Source: Gammaproteobacteria bacterium
GTDB taxonomy: Bacteria; Pseudomonadota; Gammaproteobacteria; Steroidobacterales; Steroidobacteraceae
NCBI GenBank assembly: GCA_025359565.1
Contig: JANYFY010000009.1
Location: forward strand, 434,001-498,000
Direction of reading: 5' to 3'
DNA: 64,000 nucleotides
The translations under genes and the position numbers were made by a program. The notes under the pieces were generated by a model. It was not told the origin of the DNA, did not search any database, and saw only the letters and a program-made list of their open reading frames with translations. Shown here one piece after another: positions 1-9,326 of this stretch (within the stretch, counting starts at the first letter, position 1; each line of letters starts with the position of its first letter).

Positions 1-855
1 AATGCCTGTGCGCGGTGAGACCCAGGTTCGCTTAGCTTGAAATTCGACATCATGGGGCTGAAAAACCTGGGTGGTGCCGTGAGCATCGCGCAAGGTTCCC
101 CCTGTCCAGTGCGACTCGCCCTTTGGATTGCGAATACGAAATGCCATCAGCGCGCCCCCGTCATTAAGATTAATCCCGACCCATTCCCATCCGATTGCGC
201 TGCCATCCAAGTATTGACTTGACCATTCGTGATCAAGCCAGGCTTCGCCATGAACAGCATCTGACTTCCCATCGCGGGTGATATTGCCGATAACTTGAAG
301 GTGTGGAATGCTGTAATAATAACTGGCAGATAGAGGAGAGGGTCCTTTTTGGCTGTAACCGGCCCTACCGTTCAACAAAGGTTGCTGTGTGGTTCGGATG
401 GATAGATTTAACGCAAAGTCTTCGGCGAGGATTTTAGCGATATAAGTGGCAGACTTATGCTCTAACGACCAATCATCGATCCAAACATGAGTGTCACCTG
501 ACATAGCCTCCGCTAATCCTAAGCCTGCCCGTCTGATGCGCTGATCCTGCCAGAGTCTACCGCGTTGCGGATCACTGAGAGCGCAATGTGCAATCAACAG
601 TTGGCGTGGCGTAAATGAACTTAAATTGTCGACATCGACTGTGGGTCGGGTGCGAAAAAACGTTATCTGAAAACCGAGCGATTCACCCTCGGTTTTTAAC
701 CAACCGGTCAAATACCACCATTCGGTGCGAAATTCCGCATGACTGCCGTAGTCACCTGGGAACGTTAATGCGCGCCCTTCGAGCACGTCGGACCCCGCCG
801 TTGCACGCACAGAGACGCCAACACATAGCAGCATTAGTCCTAGGGCGATCCTCAC
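1..855 (-). CDS. attH: AttH-like secreted lipocalin/hydratase-family protein (3' end outside window)
   Basis: Partial gene; 285 codons are visible and the C-terminus lies beyond the left edge. The GTG start overlaps the TGA stop of the upstream permease (GTGA), so translation is probably coupled. Residues 1-20 form a signal peptide ending in an Ala-rich cleavage region. The family hallmark TEWWYLTGW lies at residues 44-52, and a LDHEWSS motif lies further on, both typical of the CrtC/AttH lipocalin-like fold. Family knowledge: AttH-type proteins are periplasmic or lipid-handling partners of an AttEFG ABC system. The substrate is not visible from sequence, and true carotenoid hydratase activity is unlikely because no carotenoid genes are nearby. 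An ATG at codon 8 is an alternative start. Confidence 0.85.
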   Translation of the reverse strand, partial: MRIALGLMLLCVGVSVRATAGSDVLEGRALTFPGDYGSHAEFRTEWWYLTGWLKTEGESLGFQITFFRTRPTVDVDNLSSFTPRQLLIAHCALSDPQRGRLWQDQRIRRAGLGLAEAMSGDTHVWIDDWSLEHKSATYIAKILAEDFALNLSIRTTQQPLLNGRAGYSQKGPSPLSASYYYSIPHLQVIGNITRDGKSDAVHGEAWLDHEWSSQYLDGSAIGWEWVGINLNDGGALMAFRIRNPKGESHWTGGTLRDAHGTTQVFQPHDVEFQAKRTWVSPRTGI

Positions 856-3377
856 CAATCCTCCCGTACGGCACGAACCGCATCCCCAGCGGTGGCTGCA
901 CGGCCGCTGATAATGGCAGTGAGCGTGGCAGCAGTCACTAATACCAGGCCTAAGATGGCAAGTTGCCAAATCGGTACTGCTAGATCGATACTCCAGTTAA
1001 ACGACTGCCGGTTAATGACGAATACCAATACCAAGCTTAGGACTGCACCCAAAGTCAAACCGAATATCGCACCAAAAACGCTGCTTAACATTCCTTCAGT
1101 TGCCAATATTCCGATCACTTGTCTACGCCGCAGCCCGATATATTTAAGCATGCCAAATTCTGCGCGACGCGCTAACGCGGTCGAGCTGGTGGCGAAACTC
1201 AACCCGGCCAGACCAATCAACACAGCGACCGCCTCCAGCGCGTAGGTAATTACAAAAGCATGATCGAAGAGTTTCATTGATCGTTCTTTTACCGCGCTGC
1301 TGGTTACTATTTCGATGGAGTCCTGGAGCGCGAATTGGGCGCGCACCATCGCCGCGACTCGGGCAGCGTTTTGACCATCGCTGAGCCATATCGATCCTTC
1401 GTTAGCGTTATGATCACCGGTAGCAGTTTGGTAGGCTTGACGGGAAATAACGATGGCGCCAGCAGGGCGTGCGTAGTCGCGCCATATGCCGGCAACGAAG
1501 CAACGATGCTGCCGTCCGGCGAGCGGCACAACGACCTCGCTGCCTATCTTGTAGCCATAGATGTCTTGCACGGCTTCGGAGATCCAAATAGGCGGTAACT
1601 TAGTCGATGGCAGAGCGGAGGATTGCACTAAAGGTAAAATGTCAGCAATGTTATTCACGTTGAAGTCGCGGGCTATGAGTGTTATTGCCGCATGGACGGC
1701 GTCCAGAGAGATTAAACGGGTGCGGCGAAAGTCGATTCGGGAAACACCTGCTACTGCGGTAAGCCGCGCTTGATCTTGCACCGACCAGAACGCGGTGTCG
1801 TTGCCGAGTGGTTCACGCATTTGCATATCGGCTGGTAAAAGCTTTGTCAGCCAATGATCAAAAGATACGCGAAACGAATAAACCATGATAGCCATGGCCA
1901 CCATCAAACTGAAGCTCACGATGATGGACGACAGACTCAAAGTGGATAGCTTCACGTTGTCTCGCATTTGTGCCACTGCGGTATCTAAGACTACATGATG
2001 AGTGCGGGGCATTTTCCGTAATACTTTGACCCACAAAAGAGGTACCAACAATATTGACCCAAACAGCAGCGCAGCGACGGCTAAATATCCAAACAGCGGT
2101 ATACCGCCCACGGCAGGTATCCTGGTAAGCACGATACCTAAACCCAATAATGCAATGCTGAAATATCTGCCGGCGCCGGTTCTAGGGCTTGCGTTAATAG
2201 CGCCTTTGAGGGCGCTGGCCGACTGACGAGCAGCGCTGCGCGCTGGGAACCAGGCACCCGCGCTGGTCACTACAGTCCCTATGATCAAAAAGGCGATCAG
2301 GGCTAACGGCGCTGCACGTAACGAGGCACCTACAACTTGCAATTGGTTGTTGCCCAAGTCGCCGACTAGCAATTGCAATATGATAGCGGCTAAAAATGTG
2401 CCGAGCAGCACGCCAAGCAGTGAACCCGCCACGCCCAACGCCACGCCTTCTCCGAGCAGAGCGCTCTGTAGCGCCAGACGCGTGACACCTAACGCTCGCA
2501 ACAGCGCCAGTGAGTGACGTCGACGCAGCACGGATAACGATTGCGTGGAAAATACTAAGAATGCTCCGGTCAACAGAGCGATCATTGCGAGCATGTTTAA
2601 ATTCACCCGATAAGCACGGGTCACAGTAACCGCTCGATCACGCTCGACTTGTGGCGTTATCACGAGAACACTTGCCGGAAGTTGGGCTGCCAGAATTTTC
2701 TTAAAAGACTCCAGATTGACGCCGTTCTTCACGCGTAAATCGACGCGATTGAGGTCGCCAATGGATTCAAAAATCCACTGGGCGCTCGCGATATCCATGA
2801 TCCCCAACGATTGCGAATATGTGTCCGGCGATAATATGTCGAGAATATGTAACGTTTTTGCTTTGCTACCGACGATGACTTGCAATAGGTCCCCACGCCG
2901 CAAATGTAATTGCACGGCTGCCTGGTTGCTTACAATTATACTGTCGGTCGCAAAGAGCTGAAGTATATGAGGTGCAATATCGCCCATGAGCTGCGGTTGC
3001 ATGGCGCTCGCCCGAAATACATCCACCCCCAGAACTTTAAACGCATCGCGTACTCCAGGAATTGCCGCTTCAAGCTCCAGTATGGGGCTTGCAAGGCTCA
3101 CAGCCGGGTCGTGTGCTAATGTAACGAATACCGATTCAGGAAAAGCTTCGCGAGGACCCTGCACAATCAAATCGGCTGATCCGACTAGACGCTTGCTGGC
3201 CAATCCAAATTCGTTAAGCGCAGCATTGTTGACCAAGTAAACCGCCGTGCCGAGGGCAACGCCAAGTGCAATCGCGACCACGGTTATTAGCATGCGTACG
3301 GGCTGCTCGCGTAGTTGAGCCAGCAGCAATAGCGACCACACTCGCCATGCGATACGCGACTGGCCGAACATACTCAC
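852..3377 (-). CDS. ABC transporter permease, fused double FtsX domain (AttFG/MacB-like)
   Basis: An 841-residue inner-membrane permease. The N-terminus has a transmembrane helix (residues about 18-50) followed by a MacB-type periplasmic domain. An FtsX four-helix block lies near 260-385, further helices near 405-455, a second periplasmic domain follows, and a C-terminal FtsX block lies near 710-830. This is twice the usual length of a single FtsX-type subunit, so the permease pair appears fused into one chain. It overlaps the ATPase by 4 nt upstream and attH by 4 nt downstream. Family knowledge: such permeases drive mechanotransmission or lipid/lipoprotein/antimicrobial-peptide extrusion rather than classical solute import. 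The transported substrate is unknown. Confidence 0.9.
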   Translation of the reverse strand: MSMFGQSRIAWRVWSLLLLAQLREQPVRMLITVVAIALGVALGTAVYLVNNAALNEFGLASKRLVGSADLIVQGPREAFPESVFVTLAHDPAVSLASPILELEAAIPGVRDAFKVLGVDVFRASAMQPQLMGDIAPHILQLFATDSIIVSNQAAVQLHLRRGDLLQVIVGSKAKTLHILDILSPDTYSQSLGIMDIASAQWIFESIGDLNRVDLRVKNGVNLESFKKILAAQLPASVLVITPQVERDRAVTVTRAYRVNLNMLAMIALLTGAFLVFSTQSLSVLRRRHSLALLRALGVTRLALQSALLGEGVALGVAGSLLGVLLGTFLAAIILQLLVGDLGNNQLQVVGASLRAAPLALIAFLIIGTVVTSAGAWFPARSAARQSASALKGAINASPRTGAGRYFSIALLGLGIVLTRIPAVGGIPLFGYLAVAALLFGSILLVPLLWVKVLRKMPRTHHVVLDTAVAQMRDNVKLSTLSLSSIIVSFSLMVAMAIMVYSFRVSFDHWLTKLLPADMQMREPLGNDTAFWSVQDQARLTAVAGVSRIDFRRTRLISLDAVHAAITLIARDFNVNNIADILPLVQSSALPSTKLPPIWISEAVQDIYGYKIGSEVVVPLAGRQHRCFVAGIWRDYARPAGAIVISRQAYQTATGDHNANEGSIWLSDGQNAARVAAMVRAQFALQDSIEIVTSSAVKERSMKLFDHAFVITYALEAVAVLIGLAGLSFATSSTALARRAEFGMLKYIGLRRRQVIGILATEGMLSSVFGAIFGLTLGAVLSLVLVFVINRQSFNWSIDLAVPIWQLAILGLVLVTAATLTAIISGRAATAGDAVRAVREDW

Positions 3378-4084
3378 GCACTTGCCGCCAACGACACCAG
3401 CCCGTCGCAGGTTAGCACTAATATACGATCTGCCGACTCTGCGGCAACGCGCGAGTGTGTTATCAGTATGCCGGCACCGGCGTTGGCCTTGATCTGAGTG
3501 CGCAACAGTCCCAAGATTTGCGCGGCATTGCGCGAATCAAGATTTCCGGTCGGCTCATCGGCGAGCACGAGAGCCGGCCTATGCACCAATGCGCGCGCGA
3601 TGGCGATGCGCTGCACTTCGCCACCCGAGAGCTCTCGAGCGTAGCGGCTCGCCATGGAACCGAGGCCGACGGCGTCCAACATTTGAGTTGTGCGCATACT
3701 GCGCTCAGGTTCGCTCACTCCCAACAGATCGAGCGGCAGCGCGACATTTTGGGCAACACTGAGATACGGCAGTACGTGAAAGGCTTGGAACACGAATCCC
3801 ACGGAGTGACGCCGCATCAGAGTCAGCGCATCGTCATCCAGATTCGATAGTTCGATACCTCCCATCAATATTCGCCCGGAATCCGCGTGATCGAGCCCGG
3901 CTAATAAATTAAGCAGCGTTGACTTGCCCACTCCTGACTCGCCCATGATGGCTAGGTATTCTCCTGGCCATAACTCAAGGTTGAGTCCCTCAAAAAGGGC
4001 AGGGCGGTCAACCTTAAAACGCTTAACTAAACCCTCAAGACGTAAAACTGGAATATCTAAGCGTGCCGGGGCCTTAAGCGGCAT
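3374..4084 (-). CDS. ABC transporter ATP-binding protein (LolD/MacB class, AttE-like)
   Basis: A 236-residue cytoplasmic ATPase. The Walker A motif GESGVGKST is near residues 48-56, the signature LSGGEVQRIAIARAL near 152-166, and Walker B LVLADEPTG follows with an NLDSRN D-loop. The closest style is the LolD/MacB/YbbA subfamily that partners FtsX-type permeases, matching the gene that overlaps its stop. Its start overlaps the end of the aldehyde dehydrogenase gene by 11 nt, so it is very likely cotranscribed with it. It supplies ATP hydrolysis for the exporter. Assignment to the AttE role rests on the order ATPase, permease, AttH lipocalin. Confidence 0.93.
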   Translation of the reverse strand: MPLKAPARLDIPVLRLEGLVKRFKVDRPALFEGLNLELWPGEYLAIMGESGVGKSTLLNLLAGLDHADSGRILMGGIELSNLDDDALTLMRRHSVGFVFQAFHVLPYLSVAQNVALPLDLLGVSEPERSMRTTQMLDAVGLGSMASRYARELSGGEVQRIAIARALVHRPALVLADEPTGNLDSRNAAQILGLLRTQIKANAGAGILITHSRVAAESADRILVLTCDGLVSLAASA

Positions 4085-5507
4085 CGACGCCCATCATGGC
4101 CTTGACCTCTAAAAAATCTCTGAGGCCGTGTTCGCCATATTCTCGACCGTTACCAGACATCTTAAAACCTCCAAAGGGAGTTTTCATGTCCCCGTAGGCG
4201 CCATTGATCGATACTTGCCCCGCACGGATGCGCATGCCAACCCGACGCGCGCGTGCATTGTCGCTCGACCATATGTAAGCGGCTAAGCCATAGGGAGTGT
4301 CATTGGCGATAGCGATCGCTTCTTCTTCGCTCTCATAAGGCAGAATGCACAGCACGGGTCCAAATATTTCCTCTCGAGCTATCGTCATACCATTGTTCAC
4401 TTCAGAAAATATAGTGGGTCTGACGAAGTAGCCTTTGGCAAGTCCAGCAGGTTTTCCGCCGCCACCCGCCACCAATTTGGCCCCTTCAGAGATACCCTTC
4501 GCGATGAAGCCTTCGACTCGATCAAACTGGATCTTGGACACCAAGGGACCCACTGTCGTATCGGCAGCGCTAGGATCACCAACGATCGCGCTGGCTGCAG
4601 CACGTTGGGCGATGACTTCCACTTCGGCAAGTTTGCCCGCGGGCACTAACATCCGAGTGGGTGCATTACAGGACTGCCCTGAGTTTTGAAATACATGTTG
4701 TACGCTTGACTTAACAGCCCGTTCAAAATCGGCATCATCGAGTAATATGTTGGGTGATTTCCCACCCAATTCCTGGTGTACTCGTTTTACGGACGGCGCG
4801 GCATGGATGGCTACCTGGGTGCCGGCTCTGGTGGAACCCGTGAAGGACACCATGTCGACTTGAAGGTGCGAGGCGAGCGGCGCGCCCACGACTAGGCCAT
4901 CACCGTTGATAAGATTAAACACGCCTGGCGGTACCCCGGCTTCGTGCATCACCTTGGCCCATAGGATTGCGCTGAAGGGCGAATACTCCGAGGGTTTGAG
5001 CACCATGGTGCAACCGGCCGCCAACGCAGGAACAACTTTGGCTGCCACTTGGTTCATGGGCCAATTCCACGGCGTGATCAAGGCGCACACGCCGACCGGC
5101 TCCAGCAGCAAGCGCGTTAACCCGTGAATTTCCTCAAACTTATAGTTTTTTAACACCTCAATCATGGCGCTGATGTGGCCTACGCCGATGCGCGTCTGCG
5201 AACCTTTGGCAAGCGTAATGGGCGCACCCATTTCCGTCGAAATTGCCTGCGCAATCTCATCATAATGAGCGTTGTACGCAATCAAGATGCGTTCCATTAA
5301 TGCCAATCGTTGTGCGGGTGTGGTACGCGAGTAGCTATCGAACGCGCGCCGCGCAGCCGTCACGGCGCGATCGACATCGGCCGCACTGCCCATGGAAATA
5401 ACTCCTGCCACGGATTCGTCAGCGGGATTGATAACATTGAAGTCGTGCGCGATCGCAGGGTCCACCCAGCGGCCATCGACGTAGAATTGACGATTGTCAT
5501 ATGTCAT
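4074..5507 (-). CDS. NAD(P)-dependent aldehyde dehydrogenase
   Basis: A 477-residue soluble enzyme of the ALDH superfamily that oxidises an aldehyde to the acid. The cofactor/oxyanion Asn sits in TPWNWP (about residue 148), the general base Glu in HQELGGKSP (about 246) and the catalytic Cys in GQSCNAPTR (about 280). The GQSCNAPTR context resembles the broad-specificity ALDH group that includes semialdehyde dehydrogenases; the substrate cannot be read from sequence. It is the first gene of a minus-strand operon, and its end overlaps the ABC ATPase by 11 nt. That is an unusual partner for an export system and may indicate a shared lipid or aldehyde-stress role (inference). Confidence 0.92.
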   Translation of the reverse strand: MTYDNRQFYVDGRWVDPAIAHDFNVINPADESVAGVISMGSAADVDRAVTAARRAFDSYSRTTPAQRLALMERILIAYNAHYDEIAQAISTEMGAPITLAKGSQTRIGVGHISAMIEVLKNYKFEEIHGLTRLLLEPVGVCALITPWNWPMNQVAAKVVPALAAGCTMVLKPSEYSPFSAILWAKVMHEAGVPPGVFNLINGDGLVVGAPLASHLQVDMVSFTGSTRAGTQVAIHAAPSVKRVHQELGGKSPNILLDDADFERAVKSSVQHVFQNSGQSCNAPTRMLVPAGKLAEVEVIAQRAAASAIVGDPSAADTTVGPLVSKIQFDRVEGFIAKGISEGAKLVAGGGGKPAGLAKGYFVRPTIFSEVNNGMTIAREEIFGPVLCILPYESEEEAIAIANDTPYGLAAYIWSSDNARARRVGMRIRAGQVSINGAYGDMKTPFGGFKMSGNGREYGEHGLRDFLEVKAMMGVDAA

Positions 5508-5600
5508 GGAACTGCCTCACAAAATTGTAATTTACTTGATCTCGCCATATTACCTGTTGGCGGTAGTTTGAGGGGCCTTTACGCGAGGCGAAATAGGGAT

Positions 5601-5646
5601 GTCGGCGGCCGCCGACTACTAGGTTCTTGAACAGGTCCTGTAGAAT
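5601..5646. promoter_or_regulatory. Palindromes and -10-like box between ALDH operon and peptidase gene
   Basis: The 177-bp divergent spacer holds a perfect 16-bp palindrome (5601-5616, GTCGGCGGCCGCCGAC) and an 11-bp odd palindrome (5631-5641, ACAGGTCCTGT). The second abuts TAGAAT at 5641-5646, a plausible -10 box for the plus-strand peptidase; no convincing -35 is placed 16-18 bp upstream. Together they look like an operator region, but no binding protein can be named. Confidence 0.3.
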
Positions 5647-5684
5647 GCGCAGGGTTACGGTTTTCGGCTAAATTGGGAGACTGC

Positions 5685-8336
5685 ATGTTTCGAATTTTAA
5701 AATGGTTAGGTGCGATCAGCGCTGCGGGCATTTTGCCGTTATTTTTGGGCCATGCACTAGCCGCTTCTTTAGAGTTCAATCCGGTTCGTGCCCACGCGAT
5801 ATCAATAGGACCCGAAGCCCATCGGATCATTGTCGGATTCAAGCCGAGCACTGCGCTTCGTCAAGCGCAAAGCATAGGCCAGGGTCAGCACGTCACTGCA
5901 CCCGCGCAGGCCACGGCGCAGGCCGAGGCGCAGGCGCAGACGACCCCTGCAGATTTGGTCGCGCTGACTCAGCGAGTAGGACTTGTGATTCGCAAATCGC
6001 GACAGATCAGCGCCGCCATGCATGTCGTGTTTCTACCAACGACTTTGTATGGTGCAGATGTTGAAAGCACGCTCAATAAACTGCGAGCAGATCCTTCCGT
6101 GAAATTTGCGGAGGTCGATCAGCGCCGTTATCCACACGCACTGACCGCTGCCTCCGGCCCGCCCACTGATCCCCTATTTGGTCCTTCGTCAAATTCGGTG
6201 GGTCAATGGTATATGTTGAAACCCTCCTTGATCACCGGCGATGCCGCCGCTACCGACGCGGTTTCCGCGTGGTTGATTACCACCGGCGACACTGGAGTCG
6301 TCATCGCGGATGTTGATACCGGTGTGCGTTTTGATCACCCGGACTTAGGCCGAGCTCAGTTCGGGGGCTCGCTACTACCGGGCTATGACTTTGTAGATCG
6401 GGACTTTGATTCTAGTGGTAACCCGCTGGCAACATTTTTGATCGCGAATGATGGCGATGGATGGGATGCAGATCCCTCGGATCCGGGCGATTGGGTAAGC
6501 GCCATCGATTTTAAGGACCCCCTATTTCCAGTGGCGACCTGTGGGGACCCTCCACCCAATGGGCCCTCTGACAGTCATGTTGATAGTTCATGGCATGGCA
6601 CGCGGGTAGCCGGCATCTTAGGCGCATTGACCAATAATACTGATAGCGGTAAGAACGGCGTGGGTATAGCCGGTATGACCTGGAACCCCTACATCCTCCC
6701 GGTTCGCGCGCTCGGGAAATGTGGCGGATACGATTCAGATATTATCGCGGGCATGCAGTGGGCGGCGGGCGTACCCCTCAATGGGTCCGGTGTCCCGAGT
6801 AATCCTTATCCAGCCAGTATTATCAATTTAAGTCTAGGAGGCAGCGATCCGAATCTAGCGGCGGGCGCGCACAATATATGTACCCAGTCTTACCAAGATA
6901 TTATAAATATATTGAACGCCAAGGGCGTATTGATCGTGGCCTCAGCGGGTAACGGCACGCCCACCGCAGCGGTGGACCTTCCTGGCGTATGTAACGGGGT
7001 ACTGACGGTCGCTGGCTTACGCCATGTGGGGACAAAGGTCGGGTACAGTAGCTTCGGCACAGAGGTGGGCATATCCGCTCCCGCGGGAAATTGCGGGACT
7101 AACCCTGGATGCATTAGACCGATCGATACTACAACCAATTTCGGGCTGACGAATCCCGGGGTGAATGGCTACACCTCTCAAGTAAATCCGAATTTGAACC
7201 AAGTAATTCCGAATTTGGGCACTAGCTTTGCAGCACCTATCGTGTCCGGAATTGCAGCGCTGATGCGATCGGTCAATGCGAATTTGACCCCACCGCAACT
7301 GATCGCGCGAATACAGGGTAGCGCCACCCAGTTTCCGCCGCCGGGTGGACTTCCAGTGTGTATGAGTGCCACTTCTGGCACGCCCGGCACACCTGGCACT
7401 CCTGCGACTATAGGCGAATGTGCCTGCCCGAATAAAGCGCCTTTCCAGTGCGGTGCTGGAATGGTAAACGCGTTGGCCGCCGTACAAGCCGCCCAAGCCC
7501 CGATAGCCGCTGTAATTGCGCCTTCGCCTATTGCGACTGGTGGTACTGCCAATTTTGACGCGAGTGGTAGTGGGGCATCCTGTGGCCGGGCGATTACGAG
7601 CTATGCCTGGAATGTGCCGACAGGTAGCGGATTCACCAGTAACTCGCCCACCAACCTTGCCCAGTTATCGACGACTGTCACCGGAAATGGGACGGGTACG
7701 ATCACTTTAACGGTGACGGACAATACAGGCGCTACCGATACGGCGACGTTAAGCTATGTAAATGGTGCCCTAACCAATCCGCCCCCGGTCAGCGCTGGCC
7801 CTAATTTGAGCGGTTGTCCCGCTGCCTTAGCGGTCTCAGTGACACCGGCTCCCCCCACAGTCACAGCTGCGTTCGCTCCCGTCAGCGTGGATGAGAATGT
7901 CGTGTCAACGCTCACCATTACACTCACCAATCCTAACGGTTATGCGCTCACTCAAGCGACCTTAAATGGTGCATTGGCATTCAGTGTACCCACCACCCCG
8001 TTACTCAACAGCACTTGCTTAGGCGCGACCATTAAGTTAAGTAGCGGCGGCGGACAGGTAGGCATGAGCGGCGCAATAATTCCTGCTTCGGGAAGCTGCA
8101 CCGTCACGGTCCCCGTATTGAGTGCAACGGCTGGAACTTACCCCTTCACGGTTGCAATAAACGACCTGCAAACGGGTCCCGCGGGCGGCAATGCCGTGCC
8201 AGCGAGCGCCACATTAACTGTAACAGCACCGCGCAAGAGTGGTGGTGGTGGCGGCACTCTGGGTTGGCTCGAGTTGCTATGCGCGGGCGGATTACTGTGC
8301 GCCACTCAGGCGAGACGCGCGGCGCGGCGATCGTGA
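5685..8336 (+). CDS. Secreted subtilisin-like (S8) serine protease with GlyGly-CTERM-like tail
   Basis: The start is taken as ATG 5685, preceded by GGGAGA at 4 nt spacing, giving 883 residues. Order of elements: signal peptide (about 1-26), I9-like propeptide containing an Ala/Gln-rich stretch, S8 catalytic domain, PKD-like domain (about 610-690), a further beta-rich domain, and a C-terminal tail. The triad is Asp211 (VDTGV), His304 (SSWHGT) and Ser514 (GTSFAAP). The tail has a glycine run followed by TLGWLELL, a hydrophobic segment and RRAARRS. This fits the GlyGly-CTERM signal recognised by rhombosortase, which suggests type II secretion and C-terminal processing. No rhombosortase gene is in the window. 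Its stop overlaps the next gene. Confidence 0.93.
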   Translation: MFRILKWLGAISAAGILPLFLGHALAASLEFNPVRAHAISIGPEAHRIIVGFKPSTALRQAQSIGQGQHVTAPAQATAQAEAQAQTTPADLVALTQRVGLVIRKSRQISAAMHVVFLPTTLYGADVESTLNKLRADPSVKFAEVDQRRYPHALTAASGPPTDPLFGPSSNSVGQWYMLKPSLITGDAAATDAVSAWLITTGDTGVVIADVDTGVRFDHPDLGRAQFGGSLLPGYDFVDRDFDSSGNPLATFLIANDGDGWDADPSDPGDWVSAIDFKDPLFPVATCGDPPPNGPSDSHVDSSWHGTRVAGILGALTNNTDSGKNGVGIAGMTWNPYILPVRALGKCGGYDSDIIAGMQWAAGVPLNGSGVPSNPYPASIINLSLGGSDPNLAAGAHNICTQSYQDIINILNAKGVLIVASAGNGTPTAAVDLPGVCNGVLTVAGLRHVGTKVGYSSFGTEVGISAPAGNCGTNPGCIRPIDTTTNFGLTNPGVNGYTSQVNPNLNQVIPNLGTSFAAPIVSGIAALMRSVNANLTPPQLIARIQGSATQFPPPGGLPVCMSATSGTPGTPGTPATIGECACPNKAPFQCGAGMVNALAAVQAAQAPIAAVIAPSPIATGGTANFDASGSGASCGRAITSYAWNVPTGSGFTSNSPTNLAQLSTTVTGNGTGTITLTVTDNTGATDTATLSYVNGALTNPPPVSAGPNLSGCPAALAVSVTPAPPTVTAAFAPVSVDENVVSTLTITLTNPNGYALTQATLNGALAFSVPTTPLLNSTCLGATIKLSSGGGQVGMSGAIIPASGSCTVTVPVLSATAGTYPFTVAINDLQTGPAGGNAVPASATLTVTAPRKSGGGGGTLGWLELLCAGGLLCATQARRAARRS

Positions 8337-8743
8337 GCGGCGTAGGCCAGGGCCAGGGTCCTAGAACGCTAGTCGAGCGCCTGCAGTGTCATAAAGATGC
8401 TCGCGGCAGCTTGTTCGAGCCGTTGAACGACGCCGAACTGGCTACCGCAAAGAATGTACATGTGGTGTTAACTCTGCCGGGCGAAGTACGCGGCAATCAT
8501 TTTCATCACAGCGGTGTTGAGACGACGACGGTGGTCGGCCCCTGTTTAGTGCGGCTAAAAGAGCATGGGGCAATTCGTGATGTCACAATACCTGCAGGTG
8601 AAGTGTGGCGCCTTAAACTACCGGTAGGTGTAGTACACGCCTACAAGAATACGGGCGAGGGGGTCATGGTACTAGTATCGTTTAGCACCACTCTCCATGA
8701 TGCAAGCGGCTCCGATACCGTTCGCGAGATCATCCTTACATAA
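8333..8743 (+). CDS. Small cupin, WxcM/FdtA or CapF C-terminal type
   Basis: The GTG start at 8333 overlaps the TGA of the protease (GTGA), giving 136 residues; longer upstream starts would lie inside the protease gene. The core GNHFHHSGVETTTVVG supplies cupin metal-binding-type histidines, and PVGVVHAYKNTG is a second conserved strand. It resembles the cupin of sugar-nucleotide epimerases or isomerases and the CapF/WbjC C-terminal domain, but has no partner reductase here, so the substrate is unknown. Translational coupling to an exported protease is the only contextual hint. The gene end overlaps the convergent rutE-like gene by 8 bp. Confidence 0.75.
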   Translation: MSGVGQGQGPRTLVERLQCHKDARGSLFEPLNDAELATAKNVHVVLTLPGEVRGNHFHHSGVETTTVVGPCLVRLKEHGAIRDVTIPAGEVWRLKLPVGVVHAYKNTGEGVMVLVSFSTTLHDASGSDTVREIILT

Positions 8744-9326
8744 TCTTGCAGGCTTCCTCGAAGGTTAAGCGCGGGCTACGCGGAAATAGCATTTCCTGGC
8801 TGCCCGTTCCCAGCGCACAGATAAAATTAGATTTAACGGGCGTACCCGCAAAAAATTCCGTGTCTACTTTTGCATTATCGAATCCGGACATCGGGCCACA
8901 ATCAAGCCCTATGGCCCGCGCCGCCATAATTAAATAACCACCCTGAAGAGTGGCATTGCGCATCATCGTGGGCGTCCCCACGGAGGGGTCCTTGAACCAA
9001 TTGGCGGCCGCGGGATTGTGTGGGAAAAGCGCAGGGATTTTTTCGTAAAATTTCTCATCCATGCCGATAATGACGGTAACCGGAGCCGTTTCGACCTTAA
9101 CCACATTGCTCTCTGTTACGCACTTAAGCAGGCGTGCTTTCGCAAGAGTGCTACTCACGAATACAAATCGAGCCGGCGAACAGTTAGCCGAGGTGGGTCC
9201 AAATTTCAGGAGGTCATAGAGCTCATGAATCTTGCTCTCGGGAACTGCGTCGGACATCCATCGATTGTAAGAACGTGCTTCGCGGAATAGAGCGTTTAGG
9301 CCAATATCACTGAGAATATCTTTCAT
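8736..9326 (-). CDS. rutE: RutE-like malonic semialdehyde reductase / nitroreductase family
   Basis: A 196-residue FMN-dependent nitroreductase-fold enzyme. Over much of its length it follows the E. coli RutE pattern as I recall it: KFGPTSANCSPARFVFV near residues 44-60, LFPHNP, a GLDCGPMSGFD segment and a LTFEEAC tail. RutE reduces toxic malonic semialdehyde to 3-hydroxypropionate in pyrimidine breakdown, but no other rut gene is present. Its ATG overlaps the stop of the GntR regulator (TAATG), placing it last in the operon ivd - gntR - rutE-like. It may therefore remove a semialdehyde or enal made during branched-chain acyl-CoA catabolism (inference). Confidence 0.85.
   Translation of the reverse strand: MKDILSDIGLNALFREARSYNRWMSDAVPESKIHELYDLLKFGPTSANCSPARFVFVSSTLAKARLLKCVTESNVVKVETAPVTVIIGMDEKFYEKIPALFPHNPAAANWFKDPSVGTPTMMRNATLQGGYLIMAARAIGLDCGPMSGFDNAKVDTEFFAGTPVKSNFICALGTGSQEMLFPRSPRLTFEEACKIM

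Noticed and set aside
1-855. Carotenoid 1,2-hydratase (CrtC) as literal function
   Set aside because: Family similarity only; no carotenoid pathway genes, and linkage to an ABC exporter fits AttH.
1144-1598. Several 70-90 codon frames inside the permease gene
   Set aside because: They are shadows of the clear 841-residue permease, with no ribosome sites or family motifs.
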